DNA of 64,000 nt, from assembly GCA_019009955.1 (NCBI GenBank), contig CM032228.1, forward strand, positions 254,784,001 to 254,848,000. Direction: 5' to 3'. The translations under genes and the position numbers were made by a program. This stretch comes from Riptortus pedestris. Lineage: Eukaryota > Arthropoda > Insecta > Hemiptera > Alydidae. Shown piece after piece: positions 13,140 to 26,154 of the stretch (its first letter is position 1; the number at the start of each line of letters is the position of its first letter). Below the pieces are notes generated by a model, which was not told the DNA's origin, searched no databases, and saw nothing but the letters and a program-made list of their open reading frames with translations.

Positions 13140-14044
13140 CATATACCGAATTATAAACGAGATATACGCTAAAACCTATAGCGGAAATGACAATTTAATT
13201 TGACACAAAAGACTCAACCAAACTAAATAAAACTCGGTATGTGTATTAGCACTAATGCCATCATTATAACAAGCTGTACCAAAATTTCTAGAGACGGGCA
13301 GGAGTGGGGGTTGTAAGGGAGGCCAGAAATTAAATATAGCGGTGTTTCGTTTCCTATTGGTTTTTTGGCAAATATAAACATAACAAAAGTTGTTTATTTT
13401 GTTATTAAGGGTAACTTTTGTTAAATACACTTTCGTCGAAAACTAAATATAGATGAGTTATACGCTAAAAATTATAGCGGGAGTCAACAATTTTATTTGG
13501 CACAAAAGAATCATCCGAACTAAATAAAACTCGGTACGTGTATTAGGACTAACGCCTTCATTATAACAAGCCACACCATCATTTCTAGGGACGGGTAGGA
13601 GTGGGGGTTGTAAGGGAGGCCTGAATTTAAAAATAGCAGTATTTCGTTTTTCGGCAAATACGAAAAGAAAAAAAGTTGTTTACTTTGATATTTAGATTAA
13701 CTTTTGTTTTATACATTTCTCCTGGAACAATGTGTGGAGAAAGTAATTTGCGTAGAAATATTATATTATAGAAAAATTAATTCAATCTATGTTAATATTT
13801 TGTCCTTAATAACTGAAATCCATACATAATGCACAGGAGACGGGAAATATGACAATTTGGAGGACAGTGAAGACTTACATAAAAAATTAATTTTCTTATT
13901 AACAAATGCCAACAACGGGTAATAACCCTAAACACTGGAACTGGTAAATGTCAAAATATTGTGTAAAGTAAAGCCTTGCCAAAAAAATACCATCACCATT
14001 CAGCCTCAAATCAAATCCCGGGCGAAGCCGGGTATCTGAGCTAG
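13140..14044 (-). repeat. Family A copy, minus orientation
   Basis: Two units (GTGGGGGTTGTAAGGGAGGC near 13304 and 13600) followed by the first-kilobase block and the inverted head CCCGGGCGAAGCCGGG at about 14016-14032. Head-to-head with the copy at 14102 across a TA run. Confidence 0.8.

Positions 14045-14101
<57 letters not shown>
14045..14101. repeat. (TA)n microsatellite
   Basis: TA run with one phase slip, sitting between two family A heads of opposite orientation. Confidence 0.95.
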
Positions 14102-14104
<3 letters not shown>

Positions 14105-16016
14105 TAGCTCAGATACCCGGCTTCGCTCGGGAATTCATTTGAGACTGCATGGTGATGGTATATTTTTGGCAAGGCTTTACTTTTCACAATATTTTGACAT
14201 TTACCCGTTCCAGCGTTTAGGGTTAATACCCGTTGTTGGCATTTGTTAATAATAAAATTATTTTTTTATGTAAGACTTCACTGTCCTGCATATTGTCATA
14301 TTACCCGTCTCCTGTGCATTATGCATAGATTTGAATTATTAAGGAGAAAATATTGACATACATTTGAATTAATTTTTTCAGGTGAGGTACCTGGTAGTTC
14401 ATATTGAAAAGAAGTATTGAGCAAATTTCTCTAAATAACAAAATAAACAACTTTTGTTATGTGCATATTTGACGAAACCCCAATAGGAAATCATTATTAT
14501 TAATTTCAGGCCTCCCTTATAACCCCCACTCCTGCCCGACAGTAGAAATGTTAGTATGGCTTATTATAAGGAAGGCGTTTGTGCTAATACACATACTGAG
14601 TGTTTTATTTAGTTCGGTTGAGCCAAATAAAATTGTTGTCTCCCGCTATAATTTTTAGCGTATAACGCCTTTATACTTCGGTATACGATGATAGTGTATA
14701 TAAAAAAAAGTTTCTCTAAATAACAAAATAAACACCTTTTGTTATGTGCATATTTGCCGAAAATGTAATAGGAAACGAAATATCGCTATTTTTAATTTCA
14801 GGCCTTCCTTATAACCCCCACTCCTGCCCGTCCCTAGAAATGTTAGCATAGCTTATTATAATGAAGGCGTTAGTACTAATTCACATACCCAGTTTGGTTT
14901 AATTCGGTTGAGTCTTTAGTGCCAAATAAAATTGTGGACTCCCGCTATAATTTTTAGCGTATAACGCCTTTATACTTCGGTATACGATGATAGTGTATAT
15001 AAAAAAAAGTTTCTCTAAATAACAAAATAAACACCTTTTGTTATGTGCATATTTGGCGAAAATGTAATAGGAAACTAAATATCGCCATTTATCAATCCAG
15101 GCCTTCCTTATAACCCCCACTCCTGCCCGTCCCTAGAAATGTTAGCATAGCTTATTATAATGAAGGCGTTAGTACTAATTCACATACCCAGTTTGGTTTA
15201 ATTCGGTTGAGTCTTTAGTGCCAAATAAAATTGTGGACTCCCGCTATAGTTTATAGCGTATAACTCATTTATGCTTCCGTATACGGCAAAAGTGCATATA
15301 ACAAAAGTTCCTCTAAATAACATAATAAAGAACTTTTGTAATGTGCATATTTGCTGAAAAAGCAATAGGAAACGAAATATCTCTATTTTTTATTTCAAGC
15401 CTCCCTTATAACCCCCACTCCTGCCCGTCCCTAGAAATGTTACTATGGCTTATTATAAGGTAATCGTTAGTGTTAATTCACATAGCGAGTTTGGTTTAGT
15501 TCGGTTTAGTCTTTTGTCCCAAATAAAATTGTGGACTCCCCGCTATAGTTTTTAGCGTATAACTCATTTATACTTCCGTATACGGCAAAAGTGCATATAA
15601 CAAACGTTACTCTAAATTACAAAATAAACAACTTTTGTTATGTGCATATTTGCTGAAAAAGCAATAGGAAACGAAATATCGCCATTTTTAATTTCAGGCC
15701 TCCCTTATAACCCCCACTCCTGTTCGTCTTAGAGAATATTAATATAGCCTAAAGTCTAAGTTGGGCTAGTAGTAATATACATTCCAAGTTTCATAAAAAT
15801 CGGTTCAGCCGTTTATGCGTGAAATGGTAACAAACAATCAATCAAACAAATAAACAAACAAACAAATAATCAAACAAACAAACAATCAGACACCAAAGAA
15901 CCAAAATGCTGTGATGGTGTCTATGACATGTGAAACGACAAGGTATCGTGAAAATTCGCGAAAAAAATCAATGTACAGACAGAGGTTACAATTTTTATAT
16001 ATATATATATATATAT
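14102..16016 (+). repeat. Family A copy with five tandem units of about 297 bp
   Basis: Head at 14104. Unit anchors lie at 14508, 14800, 15099, about 15397 and 15696, so periods are 292, 299, 298 and 299 bp. The units at 14800 and 15099 are nearly identical. The tail GGTTCAGCCGTTTATGCGTG is followed by AAAC/AATC repeats and the CAATGTACAGACAGAGG block, ending in a TA run at 16016. The frame at 14899-15120 is a shadow of the repeat. Confidence 0.85.
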
Positions 16017-16632
16017 GGCTGAATTTAGACCAGCGGGATGGGGAGGGTTTAGAGGGGGATTTTTGAAAATATCTTCGTTATTATGCGTCGGATCGAAAAA
16101 GTGTATAGAACCAATAGTATTTTAAATTATATTTACTATAAATAATGTTCTATACATTTATTCTCTATCTTGAATATTAACCGATATATTTGCATTTTTA
16201 TTAATTGTGTGTGGATAATGGACGAGATTAGATTGGCTATTATAGGTTCTGTTCCTGATATTCCGGATGTTTCCATAGTTATTAAACTATAAATTATTCT
16301 GATTCATTACAAAGTGCAGTACTAGATATAGTGAATAGTTGTAATAATGTTAATACTTTATATTCAGATATATGTATATCAGTTATTGTTTATTGTTTTT
16401 CTTTCTGGTGAATATGTCTATCTATCTGATCAGCTCTGAGTGGTTGGCAGTCCTGTTTGTTTACAATTCAGGAGCCATTCCCGTTGGGAGCTTATTAAAA
16501 TTAACTGAATGATTTCTCATTACCGTTTGTATTTACTCACGGTGGTAAGTTTAAGCAGCATGCAGATTTCTCTATTGTAAAACTTCACGTGGGAAATCTG
16601 CTTAGTTTACGCAGCCCCTGCGTGACAGACTT
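16017..16632 (+). mobile_element. Family H element, 5' truncated, third interior type
   Basis: Begins after a TA run inside the element. It carries the interior with TGATTCATTACAAAGTGCAG and TCTATCTATCTGATCAGCTC, then CACGTGGGAAATCTGCTTAG, hairpin ACGCAG-CCC-CTGCGT and GACAGACTTT. The same interior recurs at 30490, 36709 and, inverted, 43211 and 48958. Confidence 0.7.
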
Positions 16633-17699
16633 TCTATCAATTTATCTGTGAGTGGTTGGCTGACCTGTTTGCTTATCTTAGTCTAAATAAGGGATTTAAA
16701 GAACTGGAAAGGAATAAATACAAAATGAAACTGGTACTAAGGACATTCATGTATTTACATTTAAAGACAACAACAATAATCATATGAAGTAAATATATTA
16801 TTAGAGTGAACTCAAGGCAATTACTAGTCTCACATCTTTTAATGCAAGATAATTATAACTTTTTTTTTATTTACTGATCCAATTCAAAAATTTACAAATG
16901 AATAAGACACAGAGTTGCAACTCTCTATGTTTAGAGTCGATCAGACTTTTGCCGGTTTGCAGTCCGGCCAACTTTCACAATACTTTGTTAGCACCAATAA
17001 AATATTATCTCACATTAATATACAAAATATAACGAACTATATAATGCAAAAAACATTACATCGCATGAACTGTTAATGCTCATCAGTCAGTTTCTTCATT
17101 TTTTTTTTTTTCTTTTTTCTATTTTTCCTTTTTATACATTAACACTCATCAACTGTGTTAAAAACGATGTCTTATTGGTAACATTAAATTATAATAAACA
17201 GTCAAAACTGTGTGCCTATTATATTTATATATACAATTAAATTTACTTTGAAAAAGTGTAAAATTTAAAATATAACAAAAGGAAAAATCACATTCTCCTA
17301 CTTTGCAATGATCATTCTTTAAAAATGTTAATTTCATATATATATACATAAACTTACAAAAATCGTTTTATTTTTTCCTGTGTTTGCAAAAGTGCTTCCT
17401 TTTTACATTTTTTTTTCTTTATTTTTATTTTATTTTATTACAAAGTCATTTCCCAATTGAAGCATTTGATAAACTCTAGATTACAAAAAGTGTAGTTTAA
17501 TAAATAGGCCACCTCCTTTACGGGTTTTGCATAAAATATCACACTCTATGACAGTTCTCAGTTGTGGGAAAGCAACGTTCGTATAATTAATTGGACATAT
17601 ACACACATATATATATTTTCATTTTTTCTAATTATTATTTTTATCGCACTATTTTATAGCAGCGGTCCATTAAAAAAAATAATAATAAGTTTTAACCAC
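16633..17699. other. No gene seen
   Basis: AT-rich sequence with poly-T and TTTTA-rich runs (17090-17130, 17390-17440). I recognise no exon, repeat family or RNA gene. Confidence 0.5.
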
Positions 17700-17800
17700 A
17701 TTAACAAAATATTCGCGGCTCTGTGAGTTAAGGAGTTGGTCTTAATCACACCTAGACTCGGAGGTTCGATTCCCACCCGGGCGATAGAGACGACGAAAAT
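17700..17800 (+). mobile_element. tRNA-derived SINE, 5' head
   Basis: Contains CTGTGAGTTAAGGAGTTGGT followed by GGTTCGATTCCC, a good RNA polymerase III B box, as in the SINE copies at 24225, 31180, 44183 and 63097. The tRNA cloverleaf is not complete, so it is not a tRNA gene. Confidence 0.6.
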
Positions 17801-18291
17801 GAAATGAGGTATTATATATATTTGTCTGTTAAAGCTCTAGCTGTCTCAATTTTTGCTTGATCATTACCAAACTCTATATTTAAACACTTTATGTAAAACC
17901 AAATTAAATTTGTTGTAAATTAGTTGTTCTTCACATTCAGATTGAAAATCAGTCAGAAATATATCGCGGTTTGGTTCACCAGAAGTCCTTCGACTAAAAT
18001 GTATTATCTTATTCATTGATGCCCTTTTCTGACCACAAAACAACTTGAGACAATAAACCAAAACACGTTGTTTTTTAAATTTGTCAACATTATACAACGG
18101 CCATTATAAGCGATGGTTGTTTGGGGCTGCAATCAAGCAAATGTAATTAAACTAACAGGTGTTTTTTTAATATTTCCATGGCCAAAAACATGTAACAGAA
18201 CACAGGGAGATGGCACTTGTATTATAGAAAATTAAAACAAATGGAGCAGATTTGAGGAATAATGAATGCATAGCAATTAAAAAAATCATAT

Positions 18292-18340
<49 letters not shown>

Positions 18341-18884
18341 TATGTTAAATAAGTCCTTTAGTTCTAAAACCTCCCTTCTCTCCGCTTTAATAAATTATAT
18401 TCAACTAATATTGTTGCTTTTTGTTGCAGATGTATTAATATTGCAAGTTATATACCATTCGCAACCCTTTTCAAATTTCTAGAACTGGAAAATGGTGTAT
18501 CGATTTGCCTCTTTAATAAATAATAAAATTATCATTAATAAATAGTTTAAACATGGATATGGCTCTCCGACACTAAATTCCAGTAGGCAGATCTGCTTTT
18601 GGAAAAGCAAAAAAATACCTTTACATATTCCCTTTTTTTTTAAAACAATAAGGATTTTTTCGGAACCTACTGAGGGATTTATGAGATGAAATTTAGAATA
18701 TATGACAATATTTAGACATTAACTAAATTTATTACAGATGAAGTATGAATGTTGCTCTTGGTGTCACGGTTTAAAAATAAAATTCCAGGTTTTCAGGTAA
18801 ATTTATTCCAAGGCCCGCAATTTATAAATTTGCATGAATTAATGTTAAAAGTTAACAAAAACAACTAAGTGAAACAAGCTTAAA
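17801..18884. other. Mostly no gene; TA microsatellite and weak THAP-like trace
   Basis: 17820-17880 resembles a family H fragment (TTTGTCTGTTAAAGCTCTAG). A short plus-strand reading from 18112 gives MVVWGCNQAN...GVFLIFPW, faintly like the start of a THAP zinc finger, but it has a stop soon after. A (TA)n run occupies 18296-18336. Positions 18737-18870 resemble 19120-19270, a direct repeat of the neighbouring element. Confidence 0.4.
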
Positions 18885-20715
18885 TGGAGTTTTTTAACTA
18901 CCCCAGACACGTCTGGCTTTTGGTAACATATCTTGTCGGGCTATAATTTTACAAATATATATTTTGTATTATCAGTAACAATTTTTTAAAACTGCAATAC
19001 ATTCAATACTTGTAATAACAATATATAATATTAAGTCACAGTATATATAATAATGAGGCAATGGAATTTGGGTAGTTTTATGCAAAAAGTTTAGAAATTA
19101 AGTCATGACCATATTTTGTTAATCGTTGGAGTTTGAATGTGGTACTCGATCACAAGGTTGAAAATAAAACTGATATTCCTGCTTTGCCAACATTTCGGGA
19201 AAATTTATTCACTCCCTTGCTATTAATTAATTTGCATAAATTAATGTTAAACGCCGACAAAAACAACAAACCAAAATTAAGTGCAGAATGTAGCCATAAA
19301 ATTTACTAGCTGAATGTAATGGTTAAACATCTAAGATGAGTGCTATTATATAAGTGTTAGCATTAGTAGCTGGATAAATAATCTAAAAATAAATTAATAC
19401 ACTTAAGATAAAATGAGTAAAATTCATCATTCAATACTATAGAACAAATAAACGAATACACTTGAGATTAAATGAGTAAAATTTGTCCAGCAATATAATA
19501 GAACAAATGAATACACTTAAGATTAAATGAGTAAAATTTGTCCTACAATATTATAGAACAAATGAATACACTTAAGATTAAATGAGTAAAATTTGTCCTA
19601 CAATATTATAGAACAAATGAATACACTTAAGATTAAATGAGTAAAATTTGTCCGACAATATTATAGAACAAATGAATACACTTAAGATTAAATGAGTAAA
19701 ATTTGTCCTACAATATTATAGAACAAATGAATACACTTAAGATTAAATGAGTAAAATTTGTCCTACAATATTATAGAACAAATGAATACACTTAAGATTA
19801 AATGAGTAACATTTGTCATACAATATTATAGAATAAATGAGTTTACTTAAGAATAAATGAGTAAAGTTTTTACCAGAATATTATAGAACAAATAAATAAA
19901 TACACTCAAATAATATTAATTTTATTCATTTAATAATTAATAAATTTTGTTCGGTAATATATATACTATTCTACTAAAGAGGCAAAAAATGTTTTAGTTA
20001 GTGTTTCATTTACATAAGTTGAGCACGTTATATAGTAATGGATTAATTGAAATTTCGGGAATCAAAAGTTATAAATATAGTGAGAAATTCTCTGAATTTA
20101 CAGGGTTTGACTGTTAATTAAAAAAAAATTTGGTCGGCACCTTTGACAGTGTGATCTCACCTTTTCCTTTCTAAATCATAAAGTGCATTTATTTATTTGA
20201 TCTATATAATACAATAGAACAAATTTTACTCATTTAATCCTAAGTTTATTTGTTTATCTTCAAATTACTTATTGGGCAGCTAAGACTTGCCATTTTAACT
20301 ACACAACTAATCTTCCACATTTAAACATTCAGCAAGTAAGTTTTATGTCTATATCTAAATCAATTAGTATTTATTGACTTTGAACCGTAAACTATGTTAA
20401 TTTATAAATTACAGGCTTTAAGAAAGGGAATAAATTTTTCCAAAACGTTGGCTAAGCAGGAATATCAGTTTTATTTTAAACCTTATGACCGAGGACCACA
20501 TTCATACTTCAGCCATTACCACAAAATATGTTAATCACTAAATTTCTAATCTTTTTGCCTAAAACTAAATGACTTCAATTGTAGTATTATTAGGTATTGC
20601 AGCTTAATACTATATGATATAGCAATCATTGAATGTTTTAAAAAATTGTTATTGATAATGTAAAATATATGTGGTACCAAAAGCCAAGCTCAAAAGGGCA
20701 GTTTAAAAAATCGAA
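18885..20715. mobile_element. Long inverted-repeat (foldback-like) element
   Basis: The left arm (about 18885-19300) and right arm (about 20290-20715) are diverged inverted copies. Landmarks are GGCTTTTGGTAACATAT at left against ATGTGGTACCAAAAGCC at right, and CTGATATTCCTGCTTTGCCA (about 19170) against GGCTAAGCAGGAATATCAG (about 20450). The outer edges read GTTTTTTAACTACCC and GGGCAGTTTAAAAAAT. The middle holds a 55-bp minisatellite. No transposase is visible, so it is non-autonomous or a simple inverted duplication. Confidence 0.65.
19425..19905 (+). repeat. 55-bp tandem repeat (minisatellite)
   Basis: Unit starts GAACAAATGAATACACTTAA and ends CAATATTATA. Starts at 19501, 19556, 19611, 19666, 19721 and 19776 are exactly 55 bp apart and nearly identical. 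Flanking units at each end are degenerate. Confidence 0.95.
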
Positions 20716-22073
20716 TTGACCTTATTTTACTGAGCTATAGTAGTGTTTAAACCCTCTCAGAATTTATAAAATCAAGATTGAACATGAATCATAAATAATT
20801 TAAACTCTGCTTTCAGTGAATTACCCTTAAGTAAGAAAACTATTGCCGCAGGGGACCAAATTAAGTTTTCATTTTGCCGAAACTTATATACTTGTATGTA
20901 AGTATGTGTGTATAATTCTAGAATTCGTATAGAAACTCTATTAAATTCTTTTATGCTGCAAAACTGTTTGAGGGGTGTAAGGGTTTAGGGATTGGCAAAA
21001 ATACAGGTTGGGTAATTTTCATAGTCTTTTTCGTGTGAATGAATTTTACAAATTATGGTCTATAAGATCTTTGATCTGATGGAGATATTCACTCTGTTAT
21101 TTTTAACAACCCCTATATGTGTTATGTGTTTCATTCAGATAAATTGTAGGTTTTACATTATTATTAATTAATGGTTTTATTGAAATATTGGGTGAACATT
21201 CTCTGGATTTGCTGATTTTAATTGTTAAAAACCCCTAAAGGCTTAGCCAGCACCTTTATAAGTGCATAGTCTCATGCCCCCCCCCCCCCAAACCGAATTC
21301 TTTTCATCATAGCCTAGTAGAAAAGCAAAATGTCGATTTAGCATACTGCCGATAGCCTAAGTCAGTTGATCCGATTTATAACTCGGGAAAATAGTGTGAA
21401 ATGACTAAATGCCAAATGGAATCATTTGGCCGATTTTGACTATATCGTAATAAGTAAGAAAAAGAACTGAGCAGACTTGCAGGAATAGCTCTTATACTTT
21501 ATGACCTTTATTTCTCCCTTAGTGAGACCCTCTGTAAATAAGACGAAATTTAAACAGGAACAGGAATATAATTGTTAAATTTCGATGGGTCGGAGTAGAG
21601 TTTTACCAAAGACTAAATCCAACATCACTGTCTTCTACTTCTATTAAATTAAACGTTAAAAAATGTTTTGATACTCTTCAATCAAAATTACTTTATTTGA
21701 ATTTCATATACAATATCCCTCTTCCAATGTATCAGACATAATTTATGTGTATTTTCATGAAAACAAAAATTGGCTATGAAAATCTTGTATATTTCTTACA
21801 GGTGCAAAAAAATGAGCAATTTTTTATTTTTACCTCCTCAGCCTCAGTCGATTTTGACCAAAAGAGAAAGTGCACAGCTGAATCTTACAAAAGTTATGAT
21901 ATGAAATTTCAATGTTTTTGAGCCAGGTAAGATCTGTAAATATGTACAGAATAGGAAGTGCAAAGAACTGGTTTGGGGGGGGGGGGAGGGGTCAGAATGA
22001 ATAATTTTATTGAAAACGGAAAACCATAATTTGAGGATTACATTTCTACCTTTAATTAGTACATAACAGACAT

Positions 22074-22119
<46 letters not shown>

Positions 22120-24220
22120 ACTGTTAATATCAGGGTTAGAGGAAAATATATAGTATTTAAAAAAGAAATACATGGGCATTTTTATAGAAATAGACGATTT
22201 ATGATATATGACATTCTTGGAATCCATCTCCTGAGCATTTTATCAATTCTCTAAACCCTTCTGGCTACAAATGAACAAGATCTTTAGTTTATGTAAGACT
22301 TTTAAATATTCAATTTCATTATGATGAAAATGTAGCCAAATAGACCATTATACTGATGTATCATATCCTAGGGCGAATGAAGAAACTCTTCGAAACGCAA
22401 GTTGACTACAGAAAAATATAAGCCGTGGACTAAATGGACGTTAGTTGTTGTGTGGCCTGCATAGCAGAAGGGTTTACTCACACCAAATATGTAATAAATT
22501 GGAAAAAAAAAACGTTATGCAAGTTCCTGAGGAGGCATCAAAGGCACGTGAAACATGTAGAGTTGGACCTATTGCCAAATGAGTTTCATGGACTTTCTAA
22601 CATTTTATAAATTTTCAAGCAGATTTTAATTAATTTCAATAAACCGGAGCCATATAATTGTGCGATAATTGGAAATGATGAGGGTCATTACACACTATGA
22701 ACAATTGTTACATTGTTTGAAGCTAATATATTCTTTAGTTCGACTAAATTAGTTTAAAAGGTATTTGAAAGTGGCAGTCACGTAGTCAGTCTCATATCAT
22801 GTAGATAATTGTTAAGTTTATTATAGCGTTCCTTTAACTTTAGCATTTTATATATTTCGATTTTAAATAAAAAAAAGTCTGAAATAAGACACAATAAATG
22901 TGGTGAGTCTTATTACTCGCCTCAACCTCCGCGGGGTGGAGGAGCGGCTACTAATATTCAGATATTTAAATCATTTGGTCGCTATTAATACACTAAATTT
23001 ATTATAATTGCTCTTCATATGTTTTTTTGCAATTAAATCTACAATATTACATTAGATACTTATCATAAATACGCTTACTTTACACATACAAGTAATTGTA
23101 AAAGATGAATTGACATGAGGCATCTGAAGCTATAACTAACTCATATTGTACAAGTATTCACCGACCGGGATCTAATATTAATTTTACAAATAAACAGAAC
23201 CAGTTTTATTAAATGGCATTTAGGAATTCTTAAGACACATTTTTGTTTGATTTGAGATCCCACTCTTATGCCGATAAACAACTAAAAATTGCAGCACACA
23301 AAATTTTACCTTTAGAAAAATAATTATATCGAGTGCTATACAATTTAGAATTTTGATATCTCTATTAAAAGAATATATCCCAGAATATATATCTTTATTC
23401 ACGATATCTTATTCTACATCACAATTTCGCCAAAAAACCAACATAAAAAATGAGATGTATATAAAACGTAAAAAACAATAATAATAATAAATGAGCTTCA
23501 TTGATAATTGTATGTTTTCATTAAAACTTTCTGGAAAATCAAATCAGTCAAGGCATTTCAGAACGAGAAAAGGTGAAGTGGAGCAGATGCATTTTGGATC
23601 GAGTCCAATTCTTATGCTATAATTAATATATTTTGCATCGCATTACGATCATTATTCTTTTAAGCTGTAGCGCTAATTTCTCTTCACTTTTTCTACTTCC
23701 TACAAAGACGAATTGTAATCACGAAAATTTTAGGTTTTCAGATTGGAGCGGAATTATCTTTTTCGATACTCCTCGGACCCATTCTGTTTGGTTTAGGTGT
23801 GATGTCTAAGGATATTGGAATTTTATATTTAGGACTGTTATATCTCCTTGTAGTGTATTTTTCCTTTTGATTGAAGTAGACTGATGAGGGTTAGAAGGAG
23901 GGGGTAAAATAAACAATTGCTAATTTCTCCATACCTTTTAGAAATACAACAAAGTTGTATAGGGCTTTATTTGTTTGTCCTAAAAAGACCTATAAAATAT
24001 TTTCTGTGATATTTTTTGTTCAGATGCATTGAAACAAAGATATCACTTAACAATTTTGAATGAAATAATTTTAAATGGAGTGCAACCAAACATATTGTAT
24101 ATTTAATTTTTTAGGACTACTAGGAAATCACGTGGCTCCAGAAACCGATTTGATAATTATAAATTAAAAATTGAACTCTGGTTTGCCGAGTAAACTAAAG
24201 TGTTAAAGGCTAGTTCGGTA
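20716..24220. other. No gene seen
   Basis: AT-rich, mostly unique sequence. A (TA)n run is at 22076-22117, poly-C at 21279-21290 and poly-G at 21974-21990. Blocks near 20090-20165 and 21190-21270 are diverged direct repeats (both with CAGCACCTTT or CGGCACCTTT). No frame here resembles a known protein. If HR4 is the only gene, this lies downstream of it. Confidence 0.5.
22076..22117. repeat. (TA)n microsatellite
   Basis: About 42 bp of alternating TA. Confidence 0.95.
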
Positions 24221-24224
24221 GCAG

Positions 24225-24350
24225 GAATTTATTTAGTTATGAATTCATTAAAAAAAATTCATAAGCCCACCCTGGCTAGAGAAGATGGTGACCTGTTGAT
24301 AATCTGTCCCAATTAGTCATAGTTAATAAGAAATAATAAATTAAAAATTA
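24225..24350 (+). mobile_element. SINE, 3' part
   Basis: Contains GAATTCATTAAA, CCCACCCTGGCTAGAGAAGA, CTGTCCCAATTAGTC and an AATAAT-rich tail. It matches the 3' half of the SINE at 44183-44412. Confidence 0.6.
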
Positions 24351-26154
24351 TTATCCTCTGGAAAAACAGTTGCAATTTGAGTTAACACACTGGCCCACGA
24401 GAACAATGGAAATGCATAAAGCATCTATAAATATTCACACTGAATTGATGGAATAAGTACTAAAATTTAATTATTTCCCCTTGAATTTTCGTGAAATTAT
24501 TTCTTGAGCTAGAGCTTAAAAAGTAATAGGTTTGTATAACAGACTGCAGAAGGTAGTCAACTTTGTGAAACTATCAGAGAACGTAAGATAGCCTAATGCT
24601 CTTTGCTCCAAAAGTGCACTTGCCCTACTTCACCTTGTATACAAATCATTAACAATTGTTACAACTAATATTTATCTATCCAGTCTTTAAAATATGCTAA
24701 AACTATGCAAAATGTATTCCTACATAAAGTACGTCTTTGTGCATTGAAGACAATATAATTGATGCACATTTCACTTATATTTATAAAGTGCATTCGCATT
24801 ATTACCATTATTTGCTACAAAATAAAAACAATCACTTTAGGAGATCTTTAAACAATTCTATTAATGTTAGGTTATATATATTGGATGAAGTGATTCAACT
24901 GTATTGGTTCGAGTAATTTGCTTATAATTGATTTATCTTGTTTAAGTTTATATGAGTGAGCTGATAATTTTGTTCAGTCCCCTGAGGAGTACTTAACTCT
25001 GTTAGGGAATAAATAAGCGGGGCAGGGGTGGACTTGTGGAGGCTAGGCCACAGGAAAGCAACTGTTGCAGAAAATAAGTAATTATATTGCTTGTTTTACT
25101 CATGCTACTAAAAACGGATGGCAATGAAATAGCTCTAACTTTTACATTTTCATATTATAAAATAAATGCAGTCTTTAAGACAATGAATCTGTCATTGTAA
25201 AAATAACAAAAGTGCTAAGTATGCACTTAAAAAGTGGAAAATACAAATCTAAATGATCAAGATTGATATTAAAGCTAAACATCTTTCCAGCTATAAATTA
25301 GTCCTATTTGATTGCTTTTAAAAAAGTATGAATTTTTCTACAATTATTGTTAAAGAGATAACAATTATTCGACTATTTATTCATTATGTCCATTAAAAAT
25401 TGATTTACAAGGTAATAATCATTCTAAAAACACTTGCTACAATATAACTAACCAATTTAACAATAGTAACTACTCATGAAATAAGTGTTTATTCCACGTT
25501 AAATTCCCTTTTGAAAATTAACAGTAGTGAAAAATATGTGGCTAACAAAAATACAAAATATGCTCCTGCCACATATATAAATAATTTCTGGAAATGCCTT
25601 TTATTTATTTACTTTTGGCGGAATCGCTAATAAAAATAATAGTCGTACTTACATTCTGGGGGTGGGGGGATACAGTTTGGTGAATACTTGTAATGAAATC
25701 AGTTTTTCAAAGGTAAATTAGCACATGTGAAACATTCATAAAAAAGAAAAACACAATGGAACACATCTGTACAAAGCAATAATTTAATTTCTATATTACA
25801 ATCATAATAAAAATTTTAAACAAAAAAAAATATATAACACTATTTTAACAAAAAAAAAATCCATTGCAAAGCAGTCAAAATGCAGCAAGAATACAATATT
25901 AGAATTTACATCTTAAAATTGGTTTGGAAATACTGCATCATTCATGTACATTATACGTAGTTATATAACAAAATCTTAGTCTTTATATACATAATAATAC
26001 ACAACCTAGTTTGGTTTGGTGAAAAAAATTATTATCTTTAACAATCTGGTTTTGTACTTAAACTGAAAGGAATCGTAACGACACTAATTATACTTTATAT
26101 CAGCACTGGCAGTGAACTTTCCCTAGTTTTTATATTTCGTAAGGGCAATGCAAC
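24351..26154. other. No gene seen; may contain the distal HR4 3' untranslated region
   Basis: AT-rich with A-runs at 25820-25860. Several TTTATT (AATAAA on the minus strand) occur, for example near 25600. The true poly(A) site cannot be placed by reading. Confidence 0.35.

Noticed and set aside
17700..17800. tRNA gene
   Set aside because: B box is good but the cloverleaf cannot be closed and the block recurs with a SINE body elsewhere.
19425..19905. CRISPR array
   Set aside because: The 55-bp units are directly adjacent with no unique spacers; eukaryotic minisatellite.
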